From assembly GCF_000731095.1 (NCBI RefSeq), contig NZ_JMTZ01000039.1, positions 1-64,000 on the forward strand: a stretch of 64,000 nt of DNA. The letters are read 5' to 3'. This document shows positions 7,984-16,502 of this stretch, piece by piece (the first letter of the stretch is position 1; the number at the start of each line of letters is the position of its first letter). Position numbers and translations under genes: made by a program. This DNA is from Lysobacter antibioticus. GTDB lineage: Bacteria; Pseudomonadota; Gammaproteobacteria; Xanthomonadales; Xanthomonadaceae. The notes beneath the pieces are model-generated. The model made no database searches. It saw only the letters and a list, made by a program, of their open reading frames with translations, and was not told where the DNA came from.

Positions 7984-10645
7984 AGCCGCCGGCATCGTCG
8001 GCCCAGTTCTTGGTCATCTTGTCGGTGGCGTTGAGCACGTACAGCTCGGCGCGCCAGAACGACGGCGACTGCAGACTCAGACTGGCATCGACCGTCGTAT
8101 AAGCCTCCTGCGCGTCGGAGACGTGCGCGTTGTCGAGATTGCGCAAGGTGAAGTACATCTTGTCCTGCCACTTCACGCTGAGCCAAGGCACCAGTTCATA
8201 GCCGTTGCCGAACTTGAACGTGTGGGAGACGTTGATACCGGCGGTGAATTTCGGCGTCATCGGCAGGTGGTGGCCGGTGATGTCGTAGATCTGGCGACCG
8301 GCCAGAGTCGGGTCGGGGCCGCTGTAGGGCTCCGGGCAAGGCACGGCGCCGAACTCTTCGCGCACGCCGCAGTTCCATTCGTCGCTGAAGCTGGGGTAGT
8401 CCTTGATCTTGCTGTCGATGTAGGAGAAGAAGCCGCCGATACGGGTGTTGGGTGTGGGCAGATAGTCCACTTCCACTTCCAGGCCCGGGATGTTCACCGT
8501 TCCGACGTTGACGGTCTGCCACTTCTTGATCACATCGCAGGTCGGGTCCCAATCCGGGCAGGGTTCGTTGACGTGCACCTTGGCGGCGAAGAAGTCGCCG
8601 GTCACCTGCATGTCCTTGTAGCGGCTATAGAAGGCGGTGACCGACAGGCTCAGGCGCTTGTCCAGCAGCAGGCCCTTGTAGCCGATTTCGAAATTGGTGA
8701 CGGTTTCCGGCTCGTACGGGAAGAAGGTGTACTGCGGGCCGGGCGGGCCGTCGATGCAGACTTTGCCGCCGCAGACATCGTCCTTGTCGCCGAAGCCGCC
8801 CGCCTTGTAACCGGTGGAGAGTGAGGTGAACAGGATCTCGTCATCGGACAGGTCCTTGGTCAGGCCCAGTCGCCAGGTGACCTTGCGCCAGGATTCGGAG
8901 TGTTCGTTCTCGGCCGGGGGGCCCCACAGTTTGTAGGCATCGATACCGCCGAACGGCCCCATTCGTTCGGTCAGCTCGCGGCCGTTGTGGGGGCGGAAGC
9001 CCGGTTCGCCCGGCGTGCCCGGGTGGTACAGGCCGTTGTAATAGGCCGTCGATTCGGCATCCCAACCGCCATACACCTGGCCGCCGCGGTCGGTTTTTTC
9101 GTCGCGGCTGTAGCGTGCGCCCAGCGTTGCGGTCCAGGTGGGAGCGAAGCGCCAGTCGGCCTGGGAGAAGATCGCCTTGGCGTCGATCTGGCGATTGGGC
9201 TGGTGGTAGAACTGGCTGATCGGATAGCCGAACGGCGCGTTGACCAGCATTTCCTGGGCATAGTCGATCGAGTTCTTCTCGTGCATCCAGAACAGGCCGG
9301 ATACCAGCTTCAGGCGTTCGCCCTGATGCTTGAACTGCAGTTCGTGCACGAACGACTTGTACTTCGAGTCCAGGGTGATCGAGGTGTTGTCGCGCACCGG
9401 CCACACGCCCCAGTCGCCCGCCGCCGGCACCGGCAAGGTGGCGGTAACCTGCGAGGGGATCTCGTGGTAGCCGCCATCGTCGTCGGCGATCTGCGAGCGC
9501 TTCTGTGTGGCGAACGCCACGCTGTATTCGATGCTGTTGGTGTCGCTGAGGAACCAGTTGAGATTGGAGCGCACCGTGTCGATCGACATGTCGGTCTTGC
9601 CCGGCACGTTGATCTTTACGTCCCACTTGCCGCCTTGGCAGGCGAAGCGGGTGCCGGCCGCCTGCTTGCAGTCCTTCAGCCCGACCTGGCCGGCGCCGGA
9701 GTTCTGGAACTTCTCGTAGGCCAGCAGCCACTCGACGTCGTCGGTGATGGCGAAGCGCGCGGCGAGGCGGACCGCCCATTCGTCGCGGTTGTAGTAATAC
9801 TCGTCGCGCCCGACCTTGACGTTGCGGCGCTGGTCTACGTCGGGAATGCCGTCGGCGATGAACCCGCGCTCGGGAATATCGACGTCGGTGAAGTCCTGCT
9901 GTTGGTCGATCCAGCCATCGCGCTCGACCTTGGTGGCGGACAGGCGCAGGGCGAAGCGATCGTTCACCGCGATGTTCTGGATCAGGTTGAGCTGGCGCAG
10001 GTTGTAGCTGCCGACTTCGAGCTCGGTGCTGCCGAAGCTGGAATCGAAACGGGGCTTGGCCGGAATGATGTTGATGCTGCCGCCGGTGGAGTTGCGGCCG
10101 AACAGCGTGCCCTGCGGGCCGCGCAGCACTTCGACCTGGTCGACGTCGAACATCAGCGCCAGCGCGCCTTGCGGACGCGGCGAGTACAGGCCGGCCACGT
10201 GCAGGCCCACGGCGGGGTCGCCGATCTCGGTGAAGTTGTTGGCGCCGATGCCGCGGATGCTGACCTGCACGCCGGAATCCGGGCCGGAGGCGATCTGCAG
10301 ATTGGGCATGCTGCCGGACAGGCCGCGCACGTCGCGGATGCCCTCGCGGGTCAATGCTTCCTGGGTGACGGCGGTGACGGTCACCGGCGTCTTCAGCAGG
10401 TCCGATTCGATGCGGGTGGCGGAAACATGCACGGTTTCCAGTGTCGTTCTGGCTTCGCCAACGGGAGTGGCCCGGGCTTCGCCAGCGTCAGCCTGTCCGG
10501 CGTCGACCTGCCCGGCGCTGACCTGTTTGCTGTCCTCGCTCGTACTGGACTGGGCCATCACCGGCGCGCTTGCGCAGCCGATCAATACCGCGGCGATTGC
10601 GACGGCGATGCCGGTCGGTCGGACATCGCTGGGATGCTTCTTCAT
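7922..10645 (-). CDS. TonB-dependent receptor of the sugar-use locus
   Basis: The 907-residue protein starts at ATG 10645, six bases after AGGAG; longer upstream frames lack a signal sequence. A Sec signal (ending APVMAQ) precedes a short repetitive Ala/Gly/Asp-rich linker (VSAGQVDAGQADAGEA). A TonB box-like segment (LETVHVSAT) and the plug domain follow (SIRGIGANNF, VEVLRGPQGTLFGRNSTGG), then a 22-strand barrel ending in aromatic VRFDY. It imports a substrate across the outer membrane using TonB energy. Being last in a ROK-kinase-MFS gene set, it most likely takes up a glycan or oligosaccharide released by the divergent GH9 enzyme rather than iron. The exact ligand is unknown. Confidence 0.92.
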   Translation of the reverse strand: MKKHPSDVRPTGIAVAIAAVLIGCASAPVMAQSSTSEDSKQVSAGQVDAGQADAGEARATPVGEARTTLETVHVSATRIESDLLKTPVTVTAVTQEALTREGIRDVRGLSGSMPNLQIASGPDSGVQVSIRGIGANNFTEIGDPAVGLHVAGLYSPRPQGALALMFDVDQVEVLRGPQGTLFGRNSTGGSINIIPAKPRFDSSFGSTELEVGSYNLRQLNLIQNIAVNDRFALRLSATKVERDGWIDQQQDFTDVDIPERGFIADGIPDVDQRRNVKVGRDEYYYNRDEWAVRLAARFAITDDVEWLLAYEKFQNSGAGQVGLKDCKQAAGTRFACQGGKWDVKINVPGKTDMSIDTVRSNLNWFLSDTNSIEYSVAFATQKRSQIADDDGGYHEIPSQVTATLPVPAAGDWGVWPVRDNTSITLDSKYKSFVHELQFKHQGERLKLVSGLFWMHEKNSIDYAQEMLVNAPFGYPISQFYHQPNRQIDAKAIFSQADWRFAPTWTATLGARYSRDEKTDRGGQVYGGWDAESTAYYNGLYHPGTPGEPGFRPHNGRELTERMGPFGGIDAYKLWGPPAENEHSESWRKVTWRLGLTKDLSDDEILFTSLSTGYKAGGFGDKDDVCGGKVCIDGPPGPQYTFFPYEPETVTNFEIGYKGLLLDKRLSLSVTAFYSRYKDMQVTGDFFAAKVHVNEPCPDWDPTCDVIKKWQTVNVGTVNIPGLEVEVDYLPTPNTRIGGFFSYIDSKIKDYPSFSDEWNCGVREEFGAVPCPEPYSGPDPTLAGRQIYDITGHHLPMTPKFTAGINVSHTFKFGNGYELVPWLSVKWQDKMYFTLRNLDNAHVSDAQEAYTTVDASLSLQSPSFWRAELYVLNATDKMTKNWADDAGGFIRGYWNDPRTVGLRVRFDY

Positions 10646-10712
10646 TATGGGCTCCTGGTTGTACGGCGACTCGGGCCGGCGGACCCGCGCAGTGGCTGGT
10701 GCGGTTGCCCGA

Positions 10713-11945
10713 TCAGGGCGAGGCGGGAGTGTTCGAGGCGGGCGTGTTTTTCGCGGAATACACGGTCTGGTTGCGTACCAGTGGCCTGGCCCAGGCACCG
10801 ACGCTGAGGATGTAGAGCAGGGGGATGAAGACCAGCGACAGGCCCACGCGCAGCCCCCAGTGGTCGGCGATGAAGCCGATCAACAGCGGCACGATGGCGC
10901 CACCGAGAATGCCGCTGCACAGGATTCCCGAGAACGCGCCGTGATGCTGGCGCACCGAGTTCAATCCCAGCGAGAAGATCACCGAGAACATCACCGACAA
11001 GAAAAAGCCCGCGGCGGGGAAGGCCAGTAGAGAGATGTCCGCGGAGCCGAACAGAGCGAGGGCCAGGCAGGCGATGGCGAGCGTCGAGAAGATCGCCAGC
11101 ACCCACTTCGAGTCGATGAGTTTCAGCAAGCCCAAGCCGGCCAGGCAGCCCAGCGACATCAAGCCCCAGAAGCGGCTGACGGCAATCGCACCTTGCTCGG
11201 TGGCCGACATGCCGTGGTAGCTGTGCAGGAACTGCGACATCCAGTTGGCGAGGGACTGCTCGGTGCCGACATAGGCGACGATGGCCAGGAAGAACAAACG
11301 CACATCGACGCGGCGCAGCAGGCTGCGGTAGGCCGCGCGGCTGCCCACGCGCTCGTCTTCCTTCAGCGCCACCGCCGGCAACGGCAGCTTGTAGTTGAGC
11401 AGAGCCAGCAGTACGAAGGCGGCGCTGAAGAACCAGTAGAACGTCAGCCAGGCCAGCGGCTGCCCCTCCACGCCGGGGCGCTGCATGTAGAGCCGAAACG
11501 CCAGCGGGCTGAGGAAGGAGGCCAGGCCGAACACCAACTGCGCCATCACCGAAAAGAAGGCGAAGTGCTCTTCGCCGCCGGCCGTGCGCATCAGCGGGTT
11601 GATCACCACCTGCAGCAGGGCCATGCCTAAGCCGATGACGAACAGCCCGGCCACCACCGAGACGTAACCCGGCATCACGGCAATGGCCAGGGCGCCGATG
11701 AAATTCAGCGCGAAGGCGGTAAACAGAGTGAAGCGCGTGCCGCGGACTTCGATCAACAGGCCGCCGGGGATCGAGATCAAGCCGTAGGCCAGGAAGAATG
11801 AGAACGGCATGAAGCCGGCCATGGTCAGGCTGAGCTTGAAATCCTGGATGGCGATGGGCATCAGCGGCCCGATCAGATTGGTGATGAAGGAGATCGCGAA
11901 CCAGATCAGGAGGATGTAGCTGATGATCATCGGCTGGTGCTTCAC
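10713..11945 (-). CDS. MFS sugar permease (FucP-like)
   Basis: A 410-residue inner-membrane protein with about 12 hydrophobic segments. The start is a GTG at 11945 with GGAGA seven bases ahead; ATG 11930 is an alternative. The segment LIGPLMPIAIQDFKLSLTMAGFMP is followed by GLISIPGGLLIE and a substrate-cavity region resembling the FucP/glucose-galactose MFS subgroup. It lies 16 bases after the PfkB kinase gene and 67 bases before the TonB-receptor gene, on the same strand. It likely moves the sugar released in the periplasm into the cytoplasm by proton symport. Confidence 0.88.
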   Translation of the reverse strand: MKHQPMIISYILLIWFAISFITNLIGPLMPIAIQDFKLSLTMAGFMPFSFFLAYGLISIPGGLLIEVRGTRFTLFTAFALNFIGALAIAVMPGYVSVVAGLFVIGLGMALLQVVINPLMRTAGGEEHFAFFSVMAQLVFGLASFLSPLAFRLYMQRPGVEGQPLAWLTFYWFFSAAFVLLALLNYKLPLPAVALKEDERVGSRAAYRSLLRRVDVRLFFLAIVAYVGTEQSLANWMSQFLHSYHGMSATEQGAIAVSRFWGLMSLGCLAGLGLLKLIDSKWVLAIFSTLAIACLALALFGSADISLLAFPAAGFFLSVMFSVIFSLGLNSVRQHHGAFSGILCSGILGGAIVPLLIGFIADHWGLRVGLSLVFIPLLYILSVGAWARPLVRNQTVYSAKNTPASNTPASP

Positions 11946-11961
11946 GATCGTCTCTCCGGGG

Positions 11962-13074
11962 TCAGGACTGCGGCTGCAGGCAGTGGGCGAGTTCGCCGGC
12001 GCCGATGCGCTTGCGCGGGAAGCGGGGCAGGATCGCGCTGGCGGTGCGGCAGCCGGCCGCGAGCGCGTCGCGCAGGCTGGCCTGCTTCGTGCTGGCCTGG
12101 CTCGTGCTGGTTTGACTCAGGCGCGCCGCCAGATAACCGGTATTGAAGCTGTCGCCGGCGCCCACGGTGTCGAAGATGTCGCCGACCATCTCGGTGGTGT
12201 AGCGGATGCTCCGGCCATCGACGTGCCCCAGCGCACCCGCGGCGCCCAATTTGACGATCAGATGGGCACCGGGCTTGAGCAGGCGGGCGACGTGTTGCAC
12301 CGCAAGCTCCAGGACCCGGCTGTCGTCCAGATCCTGGCCGTCGTCCTGGCTGCCGGCGATGCTCACCGCCTCCAACTCGTTGACCAGCAGATGGTCGCAA
12401 TGCGCCAGCCAGCCTTCGACTTCCTGATGCACCTGCGGCGTCCAGCCTTCCGGCGGCCAGCCGGTATCCAGTGCGACCTGATAGCCCTTGCTCGAGGCCG
12501 CGGCCAGCAGCTGGCTGAAGCGCTCGCGCAGGCCCGGCAGCAGGAAGGGGGCGGTGAACAGGGCGATGCTGCCGGGAGATGCCTGCGGCAGGTGTTCGAG
12601 TACGAAGTCCGGAGTCAGATGCTGCAGGTGCCCGCAACTGGTGAAGAAGGTGCGTTCGCCATCGGCATGCATCAGCCCGACCGATACGGTGGTGTCGCTG
12701 GCACAGGTCTGCAGTTCGACTCGGATACCCGCCAGCTGCAGCAGCAGCCACTGGGCCAGGTCGTCGTCACCGATGGCGCCGATCAGATGCGGGTTCAGGC
12801 CCAGGTGCCGGGCCGCGAGGGCGGAGTTGGCCGCCGAACCGCCGGCGCGCAGTTCGCTGCGCGGCAGCAGTTGTTCGGTACCGATCTTGGGCCAACCGTC
12901 CAGCGTGCCCAGGACCAGGTCCACGCTGACGTCGCCGACGATGCTGAGTTGGGGCGGGTTGAACTGAGACCGGCCGAGCTCCGGCTGACGGGATTGAGGT
13001 TGGCTGGACTCGGACCGGTTTGACTCGGTCCGGTTGGGCTGGGGCCGGCTGGGTTCGGGATGCTCTAGCTTCAT
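11962..13074 (-). CDS. PfkB-family carbohydrate kinase
   Basis: A 370-residue kinase. The ribokinase-fold core begins near residue 43 (LSIVGDVSVDLVLG) and contains the sugar-binding GGSAANSALAARHLGLN and the catalytic/anion-hole motif DTVGAGDSFNTGYLA near the C-terminus. The first about 40 residues are low-complexity (repeated PQ/SQ/NRTES units encoded by degenerate tandem repeats) and are unlikely to fold. ATG 13074 falls exactly where the consensus promoter at 13081-13110 would start transcription, so the mRNA may be leaderless. An internal start nearer the core is the alternative. It phosphorylates the sugar imported by the neighbouring permease; the substrate is not determined. Confidence 0.88.
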   Translation of the reverse strand: MKLEHPEPSRPQPNRTESNRSESSQPQSRQPELGRSQFNPPQLSIVGDVSVDLVLGTLDGWPKIGTEQLLPRSELRAGGSAANSALAARHLGLNPHLIGAIGDDDLAQWLLLQLAGIRVELQTCASDTTVSVGLMHADGERTFFTSCGHLQHLTPDFVLEHLPQASPGSIALFTAPFLLPGLRERFSQLLAAASSKGYQVALDTGWPPEGWTPQVHQEVEGWLAHCDHLLVNELEAVSIAGSQDDGQDLDDSRVLELAVQHVARLLKPGAHLIVKLGAAGALGHVDGRSIRYTTEMVGDIFDTVGAGDSFNTGYLAARLSQTSTSQASTKQASLRDALAAGCRTASAILPRFPRKRIGAGELAHCLQPQS

Positions 13075-13080
13075 GGGGCG

Positions 13081-13132
13081 ACTATAGTCACCCCAATTTT
13101 GCTCTGTCAATAAAAATATCCAGTGGAAGTAT
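13081..13132 (-). promoter_or_regulatory. Promoter and putative ROK operator for the kinase-MFS-receptor operon
   Basis: Read on the minus strand: TTGACA (13110-13105), an 18-bp spacer and TATAGT (13086-13081) form a near-consensus sigma70 promoter. The predicted start coincides with the kinase ATG. A 17-bp imperfect palindrome, ATATCCAGTGGAAGTAT on the plus strand (13116-13132), lies 5 bp upstream of the -35. It matches 13 of 17 positions of a motif at 14436-14452 upstream of the GH9 gene. The adjacent ROK regulator is the obvious ligand. Confidence 0.7.
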
Positions 13133-13134
13133 AA

Positions 13135-14385
13135 TTAAATTCGGCGCCCCCCGGCCGCCGGGCGGTGACCCAGCAGCTCGGCCGTCTGCAGCTCCCCGAG
13201 TTCATCTTTCTGCAGGCCTTCCAGGCGCGGCGAGAGCAGCTCGTGGATGGGCAGCACCGCGGCGCCCAACAGCGAACAGTCCTCCTCGCGTTGGGAAATC
13301 ATCACCCGCGGCCATTCCGGGGCAGGGCGGCCGCGCACCGAGCGGTGCCATGGCTGGGCCAGGTCGACCAGGCGCTGTACCAGTTTCTGCGGCGCCGACC
13401 CGCCGATGACGATGGTCTGCGGGTCGAGCATGTTCTCGATCATGCAGATGGCATCGCGCAGCCGCTGGGATGCCTGCTGGCACCACTGCTGCAAGGGTTC
13501 GTCGGCAGCGTCGTCCAAGCGATCGAGCACGTCCGAGGTACGGATCTGCCCGTCGTCCAGGCCCAGCGCCTCGGCCAGCGAGTGCAGCGACAAGTAGCGC
13601 TCCAGGCAGCCCTGGTTGCCGCAATAACAGGGCGTGCCGCCCGGGACCACCGGCACGTGACCGATCTCGGTGGCGTTGCCGTCGGTGCCGCGGTAGGTGT
13701 TGCGAGCGACGATCAACGAGCCGCCCAGGCCCATGCTCAGGTGCAGGTAGAAGAAGTTGTCGAGGTGCCGGGCGACCCCGTACAAGGTCTCGCCCAGCGC
13801 GCCCGCCACGCTGTCGACGCTGTGGAACAGGGGCAGGCCGGTGGCTTCCTGCAACTGGTCGAGGATGGACAGGTCCTTCCAGCCTTCCAGCGCGGTGGGG
13901 CCGACGAAACTCAGTTCGGTGTCGCCGAGCGGGCCGGGCAGGGCCACGCCGATGCCCCACAGCCGGGCATTGGCCTGCCGGCGCAGCTTGGCCACGAGCT
14001 CGAGCAAGCCGGCCAACAACTGCGATCGATCGCAGCCCTGCAACTGCACCTCGCAGCGCGCATCGATCTGGCCCAATAGATTCACCAGCGCGCCCGAGGC
14101 GCGGCCAGGTTCCAGGCTGATGCCGATGGATTGGCCGGCGTCGGGATTGATCTCGAAGGCGATCGGCGGCTGGCCGCGGGTTTTCAGGTCCTTTTGCCGG
14201 CGCGAGACGATCAGGCCGATGGATTCCAGCTCATTGGTGATGTTGGCGACCGTCTGCGGGCTGAGCGAGACCTTTTCCTGGATGTCCTTGCGCGAGGCCG
14301 CGCCATGCTGGCGGATGAAATCCAGCACGAGGCGGCGGTTGTAGGGAGCGCTGGATTGCTGGGTGGCGCCGCGGCCGATATTCAT
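13135..14385 (-). CDS. ROK-family transcriptional regulator
   Basis: A 416-residue NagC/XylR-type repressor. Residues about 14-70 form a winged helix (NRRLVLDFIRQHG, SRKDIQEKVSLSPQTVANI). The ROK sugar-binding domain follows, with GIGVALPGPLGD and the zinc site made of GHVPVV and CYCGNQGCLERY. ROK repressors bind operators as dimers and release them when a sugar or sugar phosphate binds. The gene lies 60 bp upstream of the kinase gene on the same strand and is divergent from GH9, so it probably controls both units and itself through the shared motif. Confidence 0.92.
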   Translation of the reverse strand: MNIGRGATQQSSAPYNRRLVLDFIRQHGAASRKDIQEKVSLSPQTVANITNELESIGLIVSRRQKDLKTRGQPPIAFEINPDAGQSIGISLEPGRASGALVNLLGQIDARCEVQLQGCDRSQLLAGLLELVAKLRRQANARLWGIGVALPGPLGDTELSFVGPTALEGWKDLSILDQLQEATGLPLFHSVDSVAGALGETLYGVARHLDNFFYLHLSMGLGGSLIVARNTYRGTDGNATEIGHVPVVPGGTPCYCGNQGCLERYLSLHSLAEALGLDDGQIRTSDVLDRLDDAADEPLQQWCQQASQRLRDAICMIENMLDPQTIVIGGSAPQKLVQRLVDLAQPWHRSVRGRPAPEWPRVMISQREEDCSLLGAAVLPIHELLSPRLEGLQKDELGELQTAELLGHRPAAGGRRI

Positions 14386-14433
14386 AGGCGTTGAAACCGC
14401 TTGAGCGTAGGGGAGAGGGAGTTCGTATTATTC

Positions 14434-14484
14434 ATACATCCATGTGAAGTATTTATTGACGGCGGCCGGCCACATGGCTAAGTT
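14434..14484 (+). promoter_or_regulatory. GH9 promoter with putative ROK operator
   Basis: TTGACG (14456-14461), a 17-bp spacer and TAAGTT (14479-14484) predict a start near 14491. The motif ACATCCATGTGAAGTAT (14436-14452) ends 3 bp before the -35, the same arrangement as at the kinase promoter. The region also lies upstream of the divergent ROK gene. Confidence 0.6.
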
Positions 14485-14514
14485 GCGGTGGCCAGTCTAT
14501 CCGGAACCGTGCCA

Positions 14515-16398
14515 ATGACCGCTGCGCCGCATTCCCGCAAGACCGCAATTCAAGCGATGGCCGCGCTGGCGATTGCGCTGTCCAGCCTGCCGCAGATGGC
14601 CATCGCGGCATCGACCGAAGCGTCGGCGACGAAGCCGAAGACCACGGTGTCGGTGAGCCTGCCGAAACAGCCGCTGCTGGTGCAGATCAACCAGGTGGCG
14701 CTGGAGCGGCTGGGGCCGAAACAGGCCATCGTCGAATATGCGGGCGAGGCCGGGGAGGGCACTTACACCGTGCTGCGCGATGGCCAGCCGATCAAGCAAG
14801 GCGATCTGCAGCCACTGCGGCCGTTTGCCGAGTGGGGCACGGGCAAACGCTATTTCAGCGTCGACTTTTCCGATGCGCAGGATGCGGGCAAGTACGAAGT
14901 GGAAGTGCGCATCGGCCAGCAACGTGCGATGTCGGCGTCGGTCTCGGTGCGCGACAACGCAGTCTTCGCCACCACCGGCGCGCAGCTGCTGGGCTACTTC
15001 AAGCGCAGCCGCCACACCGATAACGCCGACCGCGAGCTACGCATCTTCCAGACCTCGCGCAAGGTGAATGTGTGGGGCGGCTGGCAGGATGCCGGTGGCG
15101 ACAAGGGCAAATACCTGTCGCACCTGGGCTACGCCAACCATTTCAATCCGCAGCAGGCCTCGATGGCGGCCTGGGTGCTCGCCTATGGCGCGCATGCGCG
15201 CAAGACCCTGTTCGCCGCCCACGACTTGCAGACACAGGTCGAGGACGAGGCGTTCTGGGGCGCGGACTATCTGCATCGCATCCTCGATGCGGAGGGCTAC
15301 TTCTACACCACCGTGTTCGACCAATGGGGTACGCCCGGCGTCGAGCGCATGGTCACCGGTTATGAAGGCTCGGCCGGAACGTTTACTACCTTGTACCGCT
15401 CGGCATTTCGCGCCGGCGGCGGCATGGCCATCGCGGCGCTCGCGCGCGCTTCGATGTTGGCCAAGCAAAGCGGCCGCCATGGCGAATTCGACGGTGCCCA
15501 GTATCTGGCCGATGCAGAGCGTGCCTATGCGCACCTGCGCCGGTTCAACCCGCAATACGGCGCCGACGGCAAAGAAAACATCATCGACGACTACACCGCG
15601 TTGATGGCGCTGGTGGAACTGCACAACGCCACCGGCCAGTCGCGCTATCTCGACGATGCGCGCGAGCGCGCCGCCCGCTTGATGACACGGCAACAGGCCG
15701 ACGGCGGTTTCGTCAGCGATGGCGGCAGCCGCCCGTACTACCATGCGGCCGAGGCCGGCTTGCCGGTGATCAGCCTCTCGGCCTATGTCGATATCGAACC
15801 GGAGCAGGGGCGCCGCCAGCGTGCGCTGGATGCCATCGGCTCGGCGCTCAAGCACGAGTTGACCATCACCAATGCGGTCGCTAACCCGTATGGCTACGCC
15901 CGCCAGCGCTTCCAACTGACCCAGGACGGCAAGGCCACAGGCGAGGTACTGGAAGGGTTCTTCATCCCGCACCGCAATGAAACCGGCTACTGGTGGCAGG
16001 GCGAAAGCGCCCGCCTGGCGTCGCTCAGCGCGGCCATGGTCATCGGCGGCCGCAAGCTCGCAGACCATGACGCGGCCGGTTATAGACTGCCCGCCGATCG
16101 AGCGGCTTATGCGCAGAGCCAACTCGACTGGACCCTGGGCCGCAACCCTTACGGCATCTCCATGCTCTACGGTTTCGGCAAGAAAAATCCGCCGACCGTG
16201 CTGGAGAGCGCCGGCGAAATGTTCGTGGGCGGCATCTCCAACGGCATCACCGGCGCACCGGGCAGCGACACCGGTGCCGGCATCAGCTTCGCACCTGGCC
16301 CGGATTCCGAGCAGTGGCGCTGGGTGGAGCAGTGGATTCCCCACACCACCTGGATGCTGTTCGCGGCCATGACGATGACGACGGCCGAAACGCGTTGA
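14515..16398 (+). CDS. Secreted glycoside hydrolase family 9 protein
   Basis: A 627-residue protein. ATG 14515 is preferred over GTG 14488, which lies upstream of the predicted transcription start; it opens a Sec signal peptide (IQAMAALAIALSSLPQMAIA). An N-terminal CelD_N-type Ig-like domain covers roughly 45-150 (INQVALERLGPKQAIVEY, FSDAQDAGKYEVEV). The (alpha/alpha)6 catalytic domain follows. GGWQDAGGDKGKY corresponds to the GH9 GGWYDAGD motif with the catalytic-base Asp, and LDWTLGRNPYGISMLYGFG is the conserved late segment. GH9 enzymes cleave beta-1,4-glucans, and some are exo-beta-glucosaminidases; the sequence alone does not decide. It feeds the adjacent TonB receptor, permease and kinase. 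Confidence 0.9.
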   Translation: MTAAPHSRKTAIQAMAALAIALSSLPQMAIAASTEASATKPKTTVSVSLPKQPLLVQINQVALERLGPKQAIVEYAGEAGEGTYTVLRDGQPIKQGDLQPLRPFAEWGTGKRYFSVDFSDAQDAGKYEVEVRIGQQRAMSASVSVRDNAVFATTGAQLLGYFKRSRHTDNADRELRIFQTSRKVNVWGGWQDAGGDKGKYLSHLGYANHFNPQQASMAAWVLAYGAHARKTLFAAHDLQTQVEDEAFWGADYLHRILDAEGYFYTTVFDQWGTPGVERMVTGYEGSAGTFTTLYRSAFRAGGGMAIAALARASMLAKQSGRHGEFDGAQYLADAERAYAHLRRFNPQYGADGKENIIDDYTALMALVELHNATGQSRYLDDARERAARLMTRQQADGGFVSDGGSRPYYHAAEAGLPVISLSAYVDIEPEQGRRQRALDAIGSALKHELTITNAVANPYGYARQRFQLTQDGKATGEVLEGFFIPHRNETGYWWQGESARLASLSAAMVIGGRKLADHDAAGYRLPADRAAYAQSQLDWTLGRNPYGISMLYGFGKKNPPTVLESAGEMFVGGISNGITGAPGSDTGAGISFAPGPDSEQWRWVEQWIPHTTWMLFAAMTMTTAETR

Positions 16399-16502
16399 GC
16401 TGGCTGCGGCGTTCGTTCCGAATCCGCAAGAGTTGGGCTGAGGAACGAATTCGCGCAAGACACGCGCAATGGCGATGCGGGTGGCGTTGCCGCGCAGCGG
16501 CG

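Noticed and set aside
8900-10807. 635-codon plus-strand frame
   Set aside because: It is a shadow of the TonB receptor, which has an intact signal, plug and barrel.
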